Source: Chloroflexota bacterium (GTDB lineage: Bacteria > Chloroflexota > Anaerolineae > Anaerolineales > Villigracilaceae). Taken from it: a stretch of 56,121 nt of DNA. The translations under genes were made by a program, and so were the position numbers. The notes below the pieces were generated by a model. That model was not told the origin of the DNA. It did not search any database and saw only the letters and a program-made list of their open reading frames with translations. This document shows positions 8,762 to 17,193 of this stretch, piece by piece. The stretch's first letter is position 1. Every line of letters starts with the position of its first letter. The stretch lies in contig JAADGN010000118.1 of assembly GCA_013152325.1 (NCBI GenBank), positions 1-56,121 on the forward strand, read 5' to 3'.

Positions 8762-9565
8762 ATGCTCAAACTCAACAATATCGAAGTCATTTATAGCGAT
8801 GTCATCCAGGTGCTGCGGGGGGTGTCCTTTGATGTGCCGGAAGGCCAGATTGTCGCCCTGCTGGGCGCGAATGGGGCCGGGAAGACAACCACCCTCAAGG
8901 CCATCTCTGGCTTGCTGCGCACCCAGGAAGGGGAGGTGACGCGCGGTAATATCGAGTTTGACGGTCAACGGATCGACCGTCTCCCTCCCGAGGATATTGT
9001 GCAATTGGGGATCATCCAGGTGTTGGAAGGGCGTCGTCTGTTCCAGCATCTCACCGTGGAGGAGAACCTGGTTCTCGGCGGGATAGCCCGCCGCCAGAGC
9101 GCGGCGCGCGCCTCCGTCAGCCGGGATTTGGAGCAGGTATACCATTATTTCCCCCTGCTTAAAAAATTACGCAAGCGCATCAGCGGCTATCTCTCCGGCG
9201 GCGAGCAGCAGATGCTGGTGACCGGGCGCGGTTTGATGGCCCATCCCAAGGTGATGTTGCTCGATGAGCCGTCGCTGGGATTGGCTCCGCTGCTTGTCGC
9301 CGAGATTTTTGAAATCATCCGCCAGATCAGCGCGGGGGAGGGCATGTCCATTTTGCTGGTCGAGCAAAATGCCCGCATCGCCTTGGGCGTGGCCAATTAT
9401 GCCTATGTGATGGAGAATGGCCGTATCGTGCTGGATGGCTCGTCCGAACAACTGCTTGAGAATGAAGACATTAAAGAATTTTATTTGGGGCTGACCCAGG
9501 TTGGGGAACGCAAAAGTTACCGGGACGTGAAACATTATCGCCGCCGCAAACGATGGCTGGGGTAA
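8762..9565 (+). CDS. livF: ABC transporter ATP-binding protein, LivF-like
   Basis: Second ATPase of the importer, 267 residues from ATG 8762. A longer upstream reading exists, but it runs through the hairpin and lacks family similarity. Walker A is GANGAGKTTT (about 35-44), signature YLSGGEQQML, Walker B VMLLDEPSLGLAP, and switch LLVEQNARIALGVANYAYVMENG, a LivF-type ending. The C-terminus carries an Arg/Lys-rich tail (HYRRRKRW) beyond the usual end. It is followed after 13 bases by the PaaK-like gene. Confidence 0.92.
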   Translation: MLKLNNIEVIYSDVIQVLRGVSFDVPEGQIVALLGANGAGKTTTLKAISGLLRTQEGEVTRGNIEFDGQRIDRLPPEDIVQLGIIQVLEGRRLFQHLTVEENLVLGGIARRQSAARASVSRDLEQVYHYFPLLKKLRKRISGYLSGGEQQMLVTGRGLMAHPKVMLLDEPSLGLAPLLVAEIFEIIRQISAGEGMSILLVEQNARIALGVANYAYVMENGRIVLDGSSEQLLENEDIKEFYLGLTQVGERKSYRDVKHYRRRKRWLG

Positions 9566-9578
9566 CAGGAGTTTGACC

Positions 9579-10799
9579 ATGACATCTTCTCATTTTGAGC
9601 AACTTCATCACATTCTTCGACATGCTTACGACAACGCCCCGGCAGTGAAGGCCATCCTGGACGGGGCATCTCTTGTCCCTGACGACATCCAGACGTTGGC
9701 CGACCTGGACAAAATCCCGGTCACCAGCAAGGACCGTTTGGCCGCGCTCCAACAGGCAAACCCGCCCTTTGGCGGTTTTTTGGCTGTACCGTTCGACCAA
9801 CTGGAGCACGTTTTTCTCTCCCCCGGCCCGCTCTACGAACCCCATGCCGGCGACTCGCCAGTTTTGGACAGCATTCGGGAAATGCTGACGATTGCCGGAT
9901 TCGGCTCTGGGGACGTGGTGCTCAATACTTTCGGCTATCACCTGATCCCCACTGGCCTGGCTGTGGACCAGACGCTCCGCGACATGGGCGCGACCGTGAT
10001 CGCCGCTGGCGTGGGCAACGCTGATTTGCAGGTCAAGATGATGCTGGATTTCGGCGTCACAGGCTACGTCGGTACGCCGTCCTGGTTGATGGCCTTGATC
10101 CAGAAAGCCGGGGAGATGGGGCTGGATTTCCGTGAACGACTCTCCTTGAAAAAGACCTTGGTCTCTGCTGAACCGATGCCGCCCAGCCTGCGTCAGGCCT
10201 TTGTTGAGCAATACGGCCTGGGCGTGGCCAACGCCTACGGCACGGCGGAACTCGGTTTCCTGGCCTACAACACCGAGGGTGGTCTGGCCATGCGCTTGCT
10301 GGAGACGTCGATCGTTCAAATTGCCAACCCCGAGACCGGCGAATCTGTCGGCCCCGGCGAAGTGGGCGAGGTCGTGGTGACGACGTTTAACGAGACCTAT
10401 CCCTTGATCCGGCTGGGCACGGGCGACCTGGCGATGAACGTGGACCCCGCGCCCGGGCAAAGTCGCCAGGGCGAGCGTTCCGTCATCCTGGTGGGGCGCG
10501 TGGGCGACGCTGTCAAAGTGCGCGGCATGTTCGTCCACCCCAACCAACTGCGTTTCGCCGTTGGCCAGGTTCCGGGCGTGACGCGCTTCCAGGCCGTTGT
10601 CACCCGTCCGGGAAACCGGGACGAGTTCACCCTGCGCGTGGTCCCGTCCGATGTCTCGATTGATCAGGAGGCGCTGGCTGCCGGGTTGTCGAAGGCGATC
10701 CAGTCCGCTTGCCGGGTGAAAGTGGATCGTTTTGAGTTCGTCACCGAGTCTCTGGGCGAGGATGCGGGGATCATCCTGGACGAGAGAGTGTGGGAGTAG
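9579..10799 (+). CDS. Phenylacetate-CoA ligase-like AMP-binding protein with altered P-loop
   Basis: 406-residue member of the PaaK-like adenylate-forming family, last gene of the transporter operon. ATG 9579 is preferred because AGGAG ends 7 bases upstream; an in-frame TTG at 9573 is too close to that site. The region where PaaK has a Ser/Gly-rich SSGTTG ATP loop instead reads FLSPGPLYEP (about residues 75-84). Downstream motifs (NAYGTAELG, IRLGTGDLA, GRVGDAVKVRGMFVHP) are kept. It may still activate an aromatic or other carboxylate, or be a non-adenylating homologue. The altered loop leaves this open. Confidence 0.75.
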   Translation: MTSSHFEQLHHILRHAYDNAPAVKAILDGASLVPDDIQTLADLDKIPVTSKDRLAALQQANPPFGGFLAVPFDQLEHVFLSPGPLYEPHAGDSPVLDSIREMLTIAGFGSGDVVLNTFGYHLIPTGLAVDQTLRDMGATVIAAGVGNADLQVKMMLDFGVTGYVGTPSWLMALIQKAGEMGLDFRERLSLKKTLVSAEPMPPSLRQAFVEQYGLGVANAYGTAELGFLAYNTEGGLAMRLLETSIVQIANPETGESVGPGEVGEVVVTTFNETYPLIRLGTGDLAMNVDPAPGQSRQGERSVILVGRVGDAVKVRGMFVHPNQLRFAVGQVPGVTRFQAVVTRPGNRDEFTLRVVPSDVSIDQEALAAGLSKAIQSACRVKVDRFEFVTESLGEDAGIILDERVWE

Positions 10800-10838
10800 G
10801 GCTGACGTTTTTTCGGATTAACGCGTGCGAAATCGCAA

Positions 10839-10880
10839 ACAGTCTCGTAAGAGCAGGACACCCTGCTTTTACGGGACTGT
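10839..10880 (+). terminator. Hairpin terminator of the liv/CoA-ligase operon
   Basis: ACAGTCTCGTAA-GAGCAGG pairs with CCCTGCT-TTACGGGACTGT around a 3-base ACA loop, with one internal G-T wobble. It lies 40 bases after the stop of the PaaK-like gene and is followed by CTGTTTAA. The T-tract is weak, but position and stem strength fit operon termination. Confidence 0.65.
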
Positions 10881-10931
10881 CTGTTTAACCGTGGGAAGGT
10901 GCGTTTCCTGGGCGCGGATCGGCGCAGTTTT

Positions 10932-11188
10932 TTATCGAAGGGCCTCCTTGGTCGCCTTGAAAAAGACGACCAGCCCAAAGATGCCTCCGCCAAACCAGGC
11001 CGCCATAATGACGGGAGCAGCCCATGGGGCCAGCAGGGCCTTGGCCGTGACGGCGGTTGCCGTGAAAGCCAGCGCCAACAGGAGCCAGGTTTTTACGCTT
11101 ATCTTGGCGGGAAGATTGCTTCGACCTGCTCCGCAGGTCTCGCAACGACATCTGGCAATTTTTGTGTAGTAAGTTCGAATCTGTTCAT
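10932..11188 (-). pseudogene. Small two-helix membrane protein, reading frame broken by one base
   Basis: From ATG (11188) a frame of 29 codons (starts MNRFELTTQKLPDVVARPA) stops at 11099. The -1 frame then reads on without stop as KISVKTWLLLALAFTATA ... GIFGLVVFFKATKEALR to 10932, two convincing membrane helices. The span is 257 bases, one short of a whole number of codons, so a single missing base near the CCC run at 11109-11111 would restore an 85-residue protein. It may be a real pseudogene or an assembly error. It is the downstream partner of the 11260-12004 gene, which has a similar defect. No family recognised. Confidence 0.55.
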
Positions 11189-11259
11189 TATTTGTTGCTC
11201 AAACGAATGATGATTTCGTCATCCTGCTGTTCCCGGACGTGGATGGTCTCCTGCCGGGG

Positions 11260-12004
11260 TCAGGCCAGGTTGAAAATTCCCAAGAAGAGGATCAAGACCA
11301 ACAAGTAGACGATAAAAGGGATCAACCACCGCAGCGGCTTGAGCGCGTCTCGCCAGGCCGGGGTGGTTGGCGGTGACGGGGGCGGGACAGTCGCGATCAG
11401 CCACGGGGGGCAGCACCATCGAACTGTAGACGGGGATGAAGGCCCAAACACCGGCCAGGCCAAGCAGCAGCCAGTATTCGAGCGTGAAAATCTGTGTGTC
11501 GCCAAAGAGCAGACCGATGAGCGGGCCAACGATCCCGTCGGCGCCCAGTTCGTACACCGCGCCCAGGAGCAACACAACAGCCGGCGCGAAACGCCGACGG
11601 TGCTGGACCTTTACGAAGGTGATCACCATCATCACGTACCAGGGCATGGTCATGATCAGATCCAGCAGCAGGTTGGGGTGTGCGGCCACGCCTTTTGCGC
11701 CAGTTATTTTTTCGATCACAAGGAAAAGCGTCTCGATAGCGGCCGCGTTGAAGATTCCCAGCAGCGCTGCATTACGCAGGGGACGCCCGGACAGGAACGG
11801 CAGCCAAATGGGGCGCGTGACGAACAGCCCCAGCGTGTACAGCCCGCTGGCCGTGATGGAGAGCAGCAGAGTCAGGTTTTCCGGCGTCGGTTCGGTGACC
11901 GCGCCGATCGCCATAAACAGCAACCCCCAGAGTATCGCCAGGACAATGCCCGGGTTGAGCCATCGCTTCGACCGAGGGACAGGCTGGGAGAAATTGTTTT
12001 CCAT
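11260..12004 (-). pseudogene. Multi-helix membrane protein, frameshifted near the C-terminus
   Basis: The frame from 12004 encodes a hydrophobic protein (MENNFSQPVPRSKRWLNPG, then about six helices including WYVMMVITFVKVQHRRRFA). After SSMVLPP it becomes Arg/Pro-rich and non-membrane-like. The neighbouring frame instead continues PWLIATV ... WLIPFIVYLLVLILFLGIF and stops at 11260, a natural last helix. The switch falls on a run of six C (11405-11410 on the given strand as G). The 745-base span is one more than whole codons, so removing one C gives a 247-residue protein. No recognised family. Either a sequencing or assembly slip, or recent inactivation. Confidence 0.6.
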
Positions 12005-12092
12005 TGTTTTACCCGTACGCCTTCCAGAAATGGTTTCTACGAATAATACAGGGAACGAACAGGAAAAGTTGCACCGAATGGTTGCAGGCGAG

Positions 12093-12121
12093 AAAAAAGC
12101 CCGGAGTGCGACCTCCAGGCT
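12093..12121 (-). terminator. Rho-independent terminator of the semialdehyde dehydrogenase gene
   Basis: Read on the minus strand, AGCCTGGAG pairs with CTCCGGGCT (one G-U) around a 6-base loop and is followed directly by TTTTTT. It sits just beyond the stop at 12149. Confidence 0.8.
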
Positions 12122-12148
12122 CTTTTCTTTCGTTTGCGTGATGGTGCG

Positions 12149-13627
12149 CTAAAACTGCCGCGTCCATTCCTTGAACCAGCGCTCGACGACCACTTTGGTC
12201 TGGGTGTAAAACTCGACCGCGTGTTTGCCTTGCGCGTGCAGCGTGCCAAAGAAGCTGTCCCTCCAGCCGCTGAAGGGGAAGAAGGCCATCGGCGCCGCCA
12301 CGCCGATGTTGATGCCGATATTCCCGGCCTGGGCCTCGTAGCGGAACTTGCGCGCCGCCGCGCCGCTGCTGGTAAAGATGCAGGCCATGTTGCCATAGTT
12401 CCCGCTGTTGACGATTCCAATCGCCTCGTCCAGCGTGTCTGCGTGCATCAGCCCCAGGACCGGACCGAAGATTTCCGTCTGGAAGATGGCGCTGCCGGGC
12501 TGAACGTTGTCCAGGATGGTGGGATTCAGGAAGTTGCCCGCCTCGTGCCCGGGGACGTTTGCCTCGCGTCCGTCCAGCAGCGGATTCGCGCCCTCGGCGA
12601 TGCCCTGCTCGATCAGGCCGACGATGCGCTCCTTGCTCTGGGGTGTGATGACCGGCCCCATCTGCACGCCCTCTTCCAGTCCGTAGCCGACCTTGCGGGA
12701 AGCCGCCGCCTCGCGGATGGCCTGCGTGAAGGTTTCGCGCGCCTCGCCGACGGTGACGACCAGCGCCGTCGCCAGGCAGCGCTGACCGGCGTTGCCAAAA
12801 GCGCTGTCGGCCAGGATGCGAACGGTCATTTCCATATCCGCGTCGGGCATGACGATGGTGGCGTTCTTCGCGCCGCCCTGCGCCTGGACGCGCTTCCCGT
12901 TGGCGGAAGCGCGCGCGTAAACGTGCCGCGCTACCGGCGTCGAGCCGACGAAGCTGACCGCTTTGACGTCCGGATGGTCGAGCAGCGCGTTGACCGTATC
13001 CGCCGCGCCGTTGACCAGGTTGATCACGCCTTTGGGGAATCCGGCCTCCTCGACCAGATCCATGACGCGCTGCATGGTCAGCGGGGTGCGTTCGGATGGC
13101 TTGACGATGCAGGTGTTGCCGGTCGCGACCGCGTAGGGCAGGAACCAGAAGGGAATCATGCCGGGGAAATTGAAGGGCGCGATGATGGCGGCAACGCCGA
13201 CCGGCTGGCGGATCATGACCTCGTCAATGCCGCTGGCGATGTCTTCGGAGAAGTCTCCCTGCATCAGGGATGGGATGCCGCAGGCCATCTCCACGTTCTC
13301 GATGGCGCGTTTCATCTCACCTTTCGATTCGCCGAAGGTCTTGCCGTTTTCCTCGGTGATGATGCGGGAGAGTTCGTCCATGTGTTCGTCGAGCAGGTAT
13401 TTGAGTTTGAACAGATGCTGAATGCGGTCTTCCGCGGGAACGCGCTGCCACCCGTCAAAGGCTGTCTGGGCGGCTTGCACGGCTTTCCCGACTTCGGCGC
13501 TGGGTGAGAGGGGGACTTCGGCCAGCACCTCGGCGGTGGCCGGGTTGATGACTTCCAGATAGGTCGCGTCTTCGGGCGCGCGCCATGCGCCGTTGACGTA
13601 GTTCCGCAATCGCTTTGCCTTGCTCAT
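12149..13627 (-). CDS. mmsA: CoA-acylating methylmalonate-semialdehyde dehydrogenase
   Basis: Cytoplasmic ALDH-superfamily enzyme, 492 residues, expected to oxidise methylmalonate or malonate semialdehyde with NAD and CoA to propionyl- or acetyl-CoA plus CO2. The catalytic cysteine is Cys284 in [12 protein letters not shown]. Where hydrolytic ALDHs have a general-base Glu, this protein reads [17 protein letters not shown] (248-264), the hallmark of the CoA-dependent MMSDH branch. The C-terminal [20 protein letters not shown] also fits. AAGGAG lies shortly before the ATG. It has its own promoter (TTGCCG-N17-TATAAT), divergent from the Lrp gene. Context suggests a role in the lower part of an omega-amino-acid or amine pathway. 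Confidence 0.9.
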   Translation of the reverse strand: MSKAKRLRNYVNGAWRAPEDATYLEVINPATAEVLAEVPLSPSAEVGKAVQAAQTAFDGWQRVPAEDRIQHLFKLKYLLDEHMDELSRIITEENGKTFGESKGEMKRAIENVEMACGIPSLMQGDFSEDIASGIDEVMIRQPVGVAAIIAPFNFPGMIPFWFLPYAVATGNTCIVKPSERTPLTMQRVMDLVEEAGFPKGVINLVNGAADTVNALLDHPDVKAVSFVGSTPVARHVYARASANGKRVQAQGGAKNATIVMPDADMEMTVRILADSAFGNAGQRCLATALVVTVGEARETFTQAIREAAASRKVGYGLEEGVQMGPVITPQSKERIVGLIEQGIAEGANPLLDGREANVPGHEAGNFLNPTILDNVQPGSAIFQTEIFGPVLGLMHADTLDEAIGIVNSGNYGNMACIFTSSGAAARKFRYEAQAGNIGINIGVAAPMAFFPFSGWRDSFFGTLHAQGKHAVEFYTQTKVVVERWFKEWTRQF

Positions 13628-13680
13628 CGTAAAATCTCCTTGGAGTGTACGGTCTTTGTGAAAATCCTGTTTTCGTTGAG

Positions 13681-13709
13681 ATTATACCTGTTTTGTGTGT
13701 AAGCGGCAA
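13681..13709 (-). promoter_or_regulatory. Promoter of the methylmalonate-semialdehyde dehydrogenase gene
   Basis: On the minus strand, TTGCCG (13704-13709) and a perfect TATAAT (13681-13686) are separated by exactly 17 bases. The start codon lies about 54 bases downstream. It is back-to-back with the Lrp-gene promoter; the two -35 boxes are only about 7 bases apart, so a regulator bound here could control both. Confidence 0.75.
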
Positions 13710-13716
13710 TATTTTC

Positions 13717-13745
13717 TTGAATAACTGTGGATGTCGTGGTATAAT
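13717..13745 (+). promoter_or_regulatory. Promoter of the lrp-pot operon
   Basis: TTGAAT (13717-13722), a 17-base spacer and TATAAT (13740-13745), a near-consensus housekeeping promoter 43 bases before the regulator ATG. Confidence 0.8.
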
Positions 13746-13756
13746 GCGCAGAACGT

Positions 13757-13769
13757 TACGAAATTCGTA
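13757..13769. promoter_or_regulatory. Perfect 13-bp palindrome, candidate Lrp-type autoregulatory operator
   Basis: TACGAA-A-TTCGTA lies just downstream of the -10 box and before the regulator start. Position and symmetry suit an operator for the Lrp/AsnC protein it precedes. No second copy was found in front of the divergent gene. Confidence 0.55.
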
Positions 13770-13788
13770 TTTATAATGGGCTGGCCCA

Positions 13789-14274
13789 ATGGACCAAGTT
13801 GATCTCAACATCATTACCATCTTACAGCGTGATGGGCGCACACCCTTTACCGAAATTGCGAAGGAACTGGGCATTTCAGAGGGCACGGTGCGCAACCGTG
13901 TGGCGCGGTTGATGGAAAATCAGGTCATCCAGATTGTTGGCCTGATTGACCCCTACCAGTTGGGCTTTGACGCCCCGGCGATGATCGGCGTCTCGGTCGA
14001 GCCGCGCGCCATCGAGAGCGCTGCGGCGCAGATCGCGGCCTTTCCGGAGGTCAGTTACCTGATCATGGTTTCGGGGGAGTTCGATCTGATCGTTGAAGTG
14101 ATGTGCCGCGACCGGGCCAGCCTGGCCGTTTTCCTCAACCAGAAACTGCGCCAGGTTCCGGGCATCACCAAAACACAAACGTATCTCATCTTGCGCACAT
14201 TCAAAATGTCTTATGGCGCCAGGCCGACGATGGGCCTGGATACATCTTCGCTGTCGGGAGGTTTGCATGAGTGA
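13789..14274 (+). CDS. Lrp/AsnC-family transcriptional regulator
   Basis: 161-residue regulator with an N-terminal winged helix-turn-helix ([33 protein letters not shown] split over residues 5-37) and a C-terminal RAM/ligand-sensing beta-alpha domain (about 60-145, with [17 protein letters not shown]). Members sense amino acids or their derivatives and bind DNA as dimers or octamers. Its stop overlaps the PotA start by 8 bases, so it is first gene of the transporter operon and likely its local regulator. The palindrome at 13757-13769 is a plausible site. Confidence 0.9.
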   Translation: MDQVDLNIITILQRDGRTPFTEIAKELGISEGTVRNRVARLMENQVIQIVGLIDPYQLGFDAPAMIGVSVEPRAIESAAAQIAAFPEVSYLIMVSGEFDLIVEVMCRDRASLAVFLNQKLRQVPGITKTQTYLILRTFKMSYGARPTMGLDTSSLSGGLHE

Positions 14275-15367
14275 TGGGCTTGCGGTTGAGCTTCGCCAAG
14301 TTGTTAAACGGTTTGGGGAGGTAACAGCCGTCGAAAGCGTCTCTTTACAAATTCAGCATGGAGAGTTTTTCTCCCTTTTGGGCCCCAGCGGATGCGGAAA
14401 AACGACCACACTGCGTTTGATCGCCGGTTTCGAAATGCCCACATCGGGAGACATCATCATCAATGGGGAAATGCAAGGACATCTACCGCCTTATCAGCGT
14501 CCGGTCAACACGGTTTTTCAGCACTATGCGCTTTTTCCGCACATGACGGTCGCGCAGAACGTCGCCTTTGGGCTGGAGATGAAAAAAGTTTCCAAGGATG
14601 AAATTACCCGCCGGGTGGGCGAAGCGCTGGAACTGGTGCATTTGGGCAAGATGGGCAGCCGTCGTCCAAAACAGCTCTCAGGCGGACAACAACAGCGCGT
14701 CGCCCTGGCCCGCGCCCTGGTCAATCGCCCCAAAGTGCTGCTGCTCGATGAGCCGCTGGGCGCGCTCGACCTGAAACTGCGCAAGGCCATGCAGGGGGAG
14801 TTGAAGGCGCTGCAGGAGCAGGTGGGCATTACCTTTATCTATGTTACACATGACCAGGAGGAAGCCCTCACGATGTCCGACCGCATTGCTGTGATGAGCG
14901 CCGGACATGTGTTTCAGGTTGGATTCCCCGAAGACATTTACGAGAATCCGAATACTCGCTTTGTGGCCGATTTTATCGGCGAGACCAATTTCCTCCATGG
15001 AACGGTACATCGCCGCGGACCGCTGGCCGAGATTGCCATTGCCGAGAATGTGATCTTGCCTGCCAGATGGGCCAGTGACGAACTGCCCGCCGGTTCGTCC
15101 GCGACCCTGTCCATTCGTCCGGAGAAGATTCTTATCGCCTCCGGCGACGAGAAACCGCCCTCGGACGGGGAATTTGTTTCCGTCCCCGGACAGGTTGCGG
15201 AAGTCGTCTACCTGGGCACGGACACGCGTTACGTTGTCCGGATTGTGGATGGCGTGCAGACTGTTGTCCGCGTCCAGAACCTGGAAATGGGAAACAAGCG
15301 TTTCAAGGTCGGCGATGCGGTCATGTTGCATTGGCGCGTTGAACATGGCCGTATTCTGAAGGAGTAG
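14267..15367 (+). CDS. potA: Spermidine/putrescine-type ABC transporter ATPase
   Basis: 366-residue ATPase of a polyamine-type importer. The ATG at 14267 follows GGGAGG and overlaps the regulator stop. Walker A is [10 protein letters not shown], signature [15 protein letters not shown], Walker [13 protein letters not shown], and a C-terminal TOBE domain (from about 270; [23 protein letters not shown]) is typical of PotA/MalK-type subunits. Directly followed by the two permeases. Confidence 0.92.
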   Translation: MSDGLAVELRQVVKRFGEVTAVESVSLQIQHGEFFSLLGPSGCGKTTTLRLIAGFEMPTSGDIIINGEMQGHLPPYQRPVNTVFQHYALFPHMTVAQNVAFGLEMKKVSKDEITRRVGEALELVHLGKMGSRRPKQLSGGQQQRVALARALVNRPKVLLLDEPLGALDLKLRKAMQGELKALQEQVGITFIYVTHDQEEALTMSDRIAVMSAGHVFQVGFPEDIYENPNTRFVADFIGETNFLHGTVHRRGPLAEIAIAENVILPARWASDELPAGSSATLSIRPEKILIASGDEKPPSDGEFVSVPGQVAEVVYLGTDTRYVVRIVDGVQTVVRVQNLEMGNKRFKVGDAVMLHWRVEHGRILKE

Positions 15368-16240
15368 ATGATGCAGCGTTTATTTGCACGTTACCCCGCA
15401 CTGCGCGCCTGGTTGCTCCTGCTTCCGGCGGCTACCTGGCTGTTTATCTTCTTTATTGCGCCGCTGTTCATTGTGCTGGTCTACAGTTTCCTGGAACGCG
15501 GTACATATGGGGGCGTGGTATGGCAGTTTTCACTTGAGAATTTCCGGCGCACTTTTGACTCGCTCTATTTTTCCACCTTCCTGCGCTCGTTCTATATCGC
15601 CGCCGTCACAACTTTCATCTGCTTGCTTTTGGGCTTCCCGCTGGCGTATTACATTTCTACCCGCCCGCCGCAGCGCCGCAGCACGCTCATCCTGGCGTTG
15701 ATGATCCCATTCTGGACGAATTTCCTCATTCGCACGTATGCCTGGCTGACGCTCCTGCGGACAAACACTGGTCTGATCAATGTCTCGTTGATGTCGCTGG
15801 GCATTATCGATAAACCTTTGCCGCTGTTCGGGAATGATTTCGCCATCATTTTGGGACTGGTGTATGGCTGGTTGCCGGACATGGTGCTGCCCATCTACGC
15901 GACTTTGGAACGCCTGGATACCAGCCTGCTCGAAGCGGCCAGCGATCTGTACGCCTCCAGCTCGAAGGTCTTTCGGCGGGTCATCTGGCCGCTCTCTTTG
16001 CCGGGGGTGGTGGCAGGCTCGATGTTGGTCTTCATCCCTTCGCTGGGCGCGTTTGTCACGCCTGCCATCCTGGGCGGCGGCAAGTCGCTGATGATCGGGA
16101 ATATCATCAGCAATCAATTCCTGGCCGCGCACGATTGGCCGTTTGGCTCGGCGCTGTCCTTTGTCATGATGGCGGTCATGCTCCTGGCGACGCTGATTTA
16201 CTTCCGCTCAACGACAAGTGAAGAACGGATGCAACCATGA
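15368..16240 (+). CDS. potB: Polyamine-type ABC permease PotB
   Basis: 290-residue inner-membrane subunit with six predicted helices. The N-terminal LPAATWLFIFFIAPLF and the EAA loop EAASDLYASSSKVFRRVIWP, which docks on the ATPase, identify a PotB-like permease. It begins immediately after the potA stop (TAG ATG ATG; the second ATG is an alternative start). It ends with a 4-base overlap onto potC. Confidence 0.92.
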   Translation: MMQRLFARYPALRAWLLLLPAATWLFIFFIAPLFIVLVYSFLERGTYGGVVWQFSLENFRRTFDSLYFSTFLRSFYIAAVTTFICLLLGFPLAYYISTRPPQRRSTLILALMIPFWTNFLIRTYAWLTLLRTNTGLINVSLMSLGIIDKPLPLFGNDFAIILGLVYGWLPDMVLPIYATLERLDTSLLEAASDLYASSSKVFRRVIWPLSLPGVVAGSMLVFIPSLGAFVTPAILGGGKSLMIGNIISNQFLAAHDWPFGSALSFVMMAVMLLATLIYFRSTTSEERMQP

Positions 16241-17145
16241 GCAGCGAAAGCATCACACAGCAAGTTCCCTCGATGTCCCGGCGCAGCCGGTGGGCGCGCG
16301 TCAAAAAATCTATGGGCGAGTTCTCACTCTCCTTGTATGGCTGGGGCGGGTATTTCTTCCTGTATTTGCCGATTGTGATCTTGGTCATCTTTTCTTTCAA
16401 CGACTCGCGTTCCACCGCACAGTGGTCTGGATTCACGTTTGATTGGTACGGTGAGATGATCCATGACAGCCAGATTATTCTCTCGTTGTGGAACAGCTTG
16501 TTCGTCGCCGTTATCTCGACCATAATTTCTGTCGTTATCGGGACGCTGGCGGCCATGGCAATGGAACGTCACGTTTTCCGCGGCAAGCTGCTGATGGACG
16601 CGGTGCTTTACTTGCCCATCATCATTCCCGATATTGCCATGGCGATCATGCTGCTGATCTTCTTTGATATCAGCGGTATCGGCTTTGAACCCTGGAAAGT
16701 GTCCTTGTTCGGCATTCGGCTGGCCGTGCCCTATTCGGTCATCATCAGTCACGTGGCCTTCAACATTTCTTTCGTCGCGATTGTGGTGCGCGCCCGTCTG
16801 GCGCAAATGGACCGCACGCTGGAAGAAGCCGCGCAAGACCTGTATGCGGACACTTGGCAGACTTTCTGGAAAGTCACGCTGCCGATGATGATGCCTGGCA
16901 TCATGGGCGGCGCGCTGCTGGCTTTTACCCTCTCCCTGGATGACTTCGTGATTACGTTCTTCACCAGCGGGGCGGGCTTCAATACTTTGCCCGTGCGTGT
17001 GTTTAGCATGATCAAGAAAGGCGTAACGCCAAAGATCAACGCAGTCTCCTCTTTGATGTTGGTTTTCTCTCTGGCACTGATTGGCATTTCGCTCTTGTTG
17101 AGAAAAGGAGGTGATGAGGAACCTACGATTGGTATCGGTCTGTAA
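16237..17145 (+). CDS. potC: Polyamine-type ABC permease PotC
   Basis: 302-residue second permease subunit. It has six helices, the FNDSRSTAQWSGFTFDWY segment typical of PotC, the EAA loop EEAAQDLYADTWQTFWKVTLP and the signature SLDDFVITFF. The N-terminal 30 residues are polar and longer than usual. ATGA overlap with potB indicates translational coupling. Confidence 0.92.
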   Translation: MSSESITQQVPSMSRRSRWARVKKSMGEFSLSLYGWGGYFFLYLPIVILVIFSFNDSRSTAQWSGFTFDWYGEMIHDSQIILSLWNSLFVAVISTIISVVIGTLAAMAMERHVFRGKLLMDAVLYLPIIIPDIAMAIMLLIFFDISGIGFEPWKVSLFGIRLAVPYSVIISHVAFNISFVAIVVRARLAQMDRTLEEAAQDLYADTWQTFWKVTLPMMMPGIMGGALLAFTLSLDDFVITFFTSGAGFNTLPVRVFSMIKKGVTPKINAVSSLMLVFSLALIGISLLLRKGGDEEPTIGIGL

Positions 17146-17193
17146 ATCGGATTCGCCTATTGCAATCTTAATGCAAAAGAAGGAGAAGTGAAG

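Noticed and set aside
10899-11210. Plus-strand frames opposite the small membrane-protein gene
   Set aside because: The minus-strand frames give clean transmembrane helices; the plus-strand ones have mixed, charged low-complexity sequence.
12134-13507. Long open frame antisense to the methylmalonate-semialdehyde dehydrogenase gene
   Set aside because: Composition is an Ala/Arg/Val/Asp-rich mirror of the true gene in GC-rich DNA, with no family features and no ribosome site.
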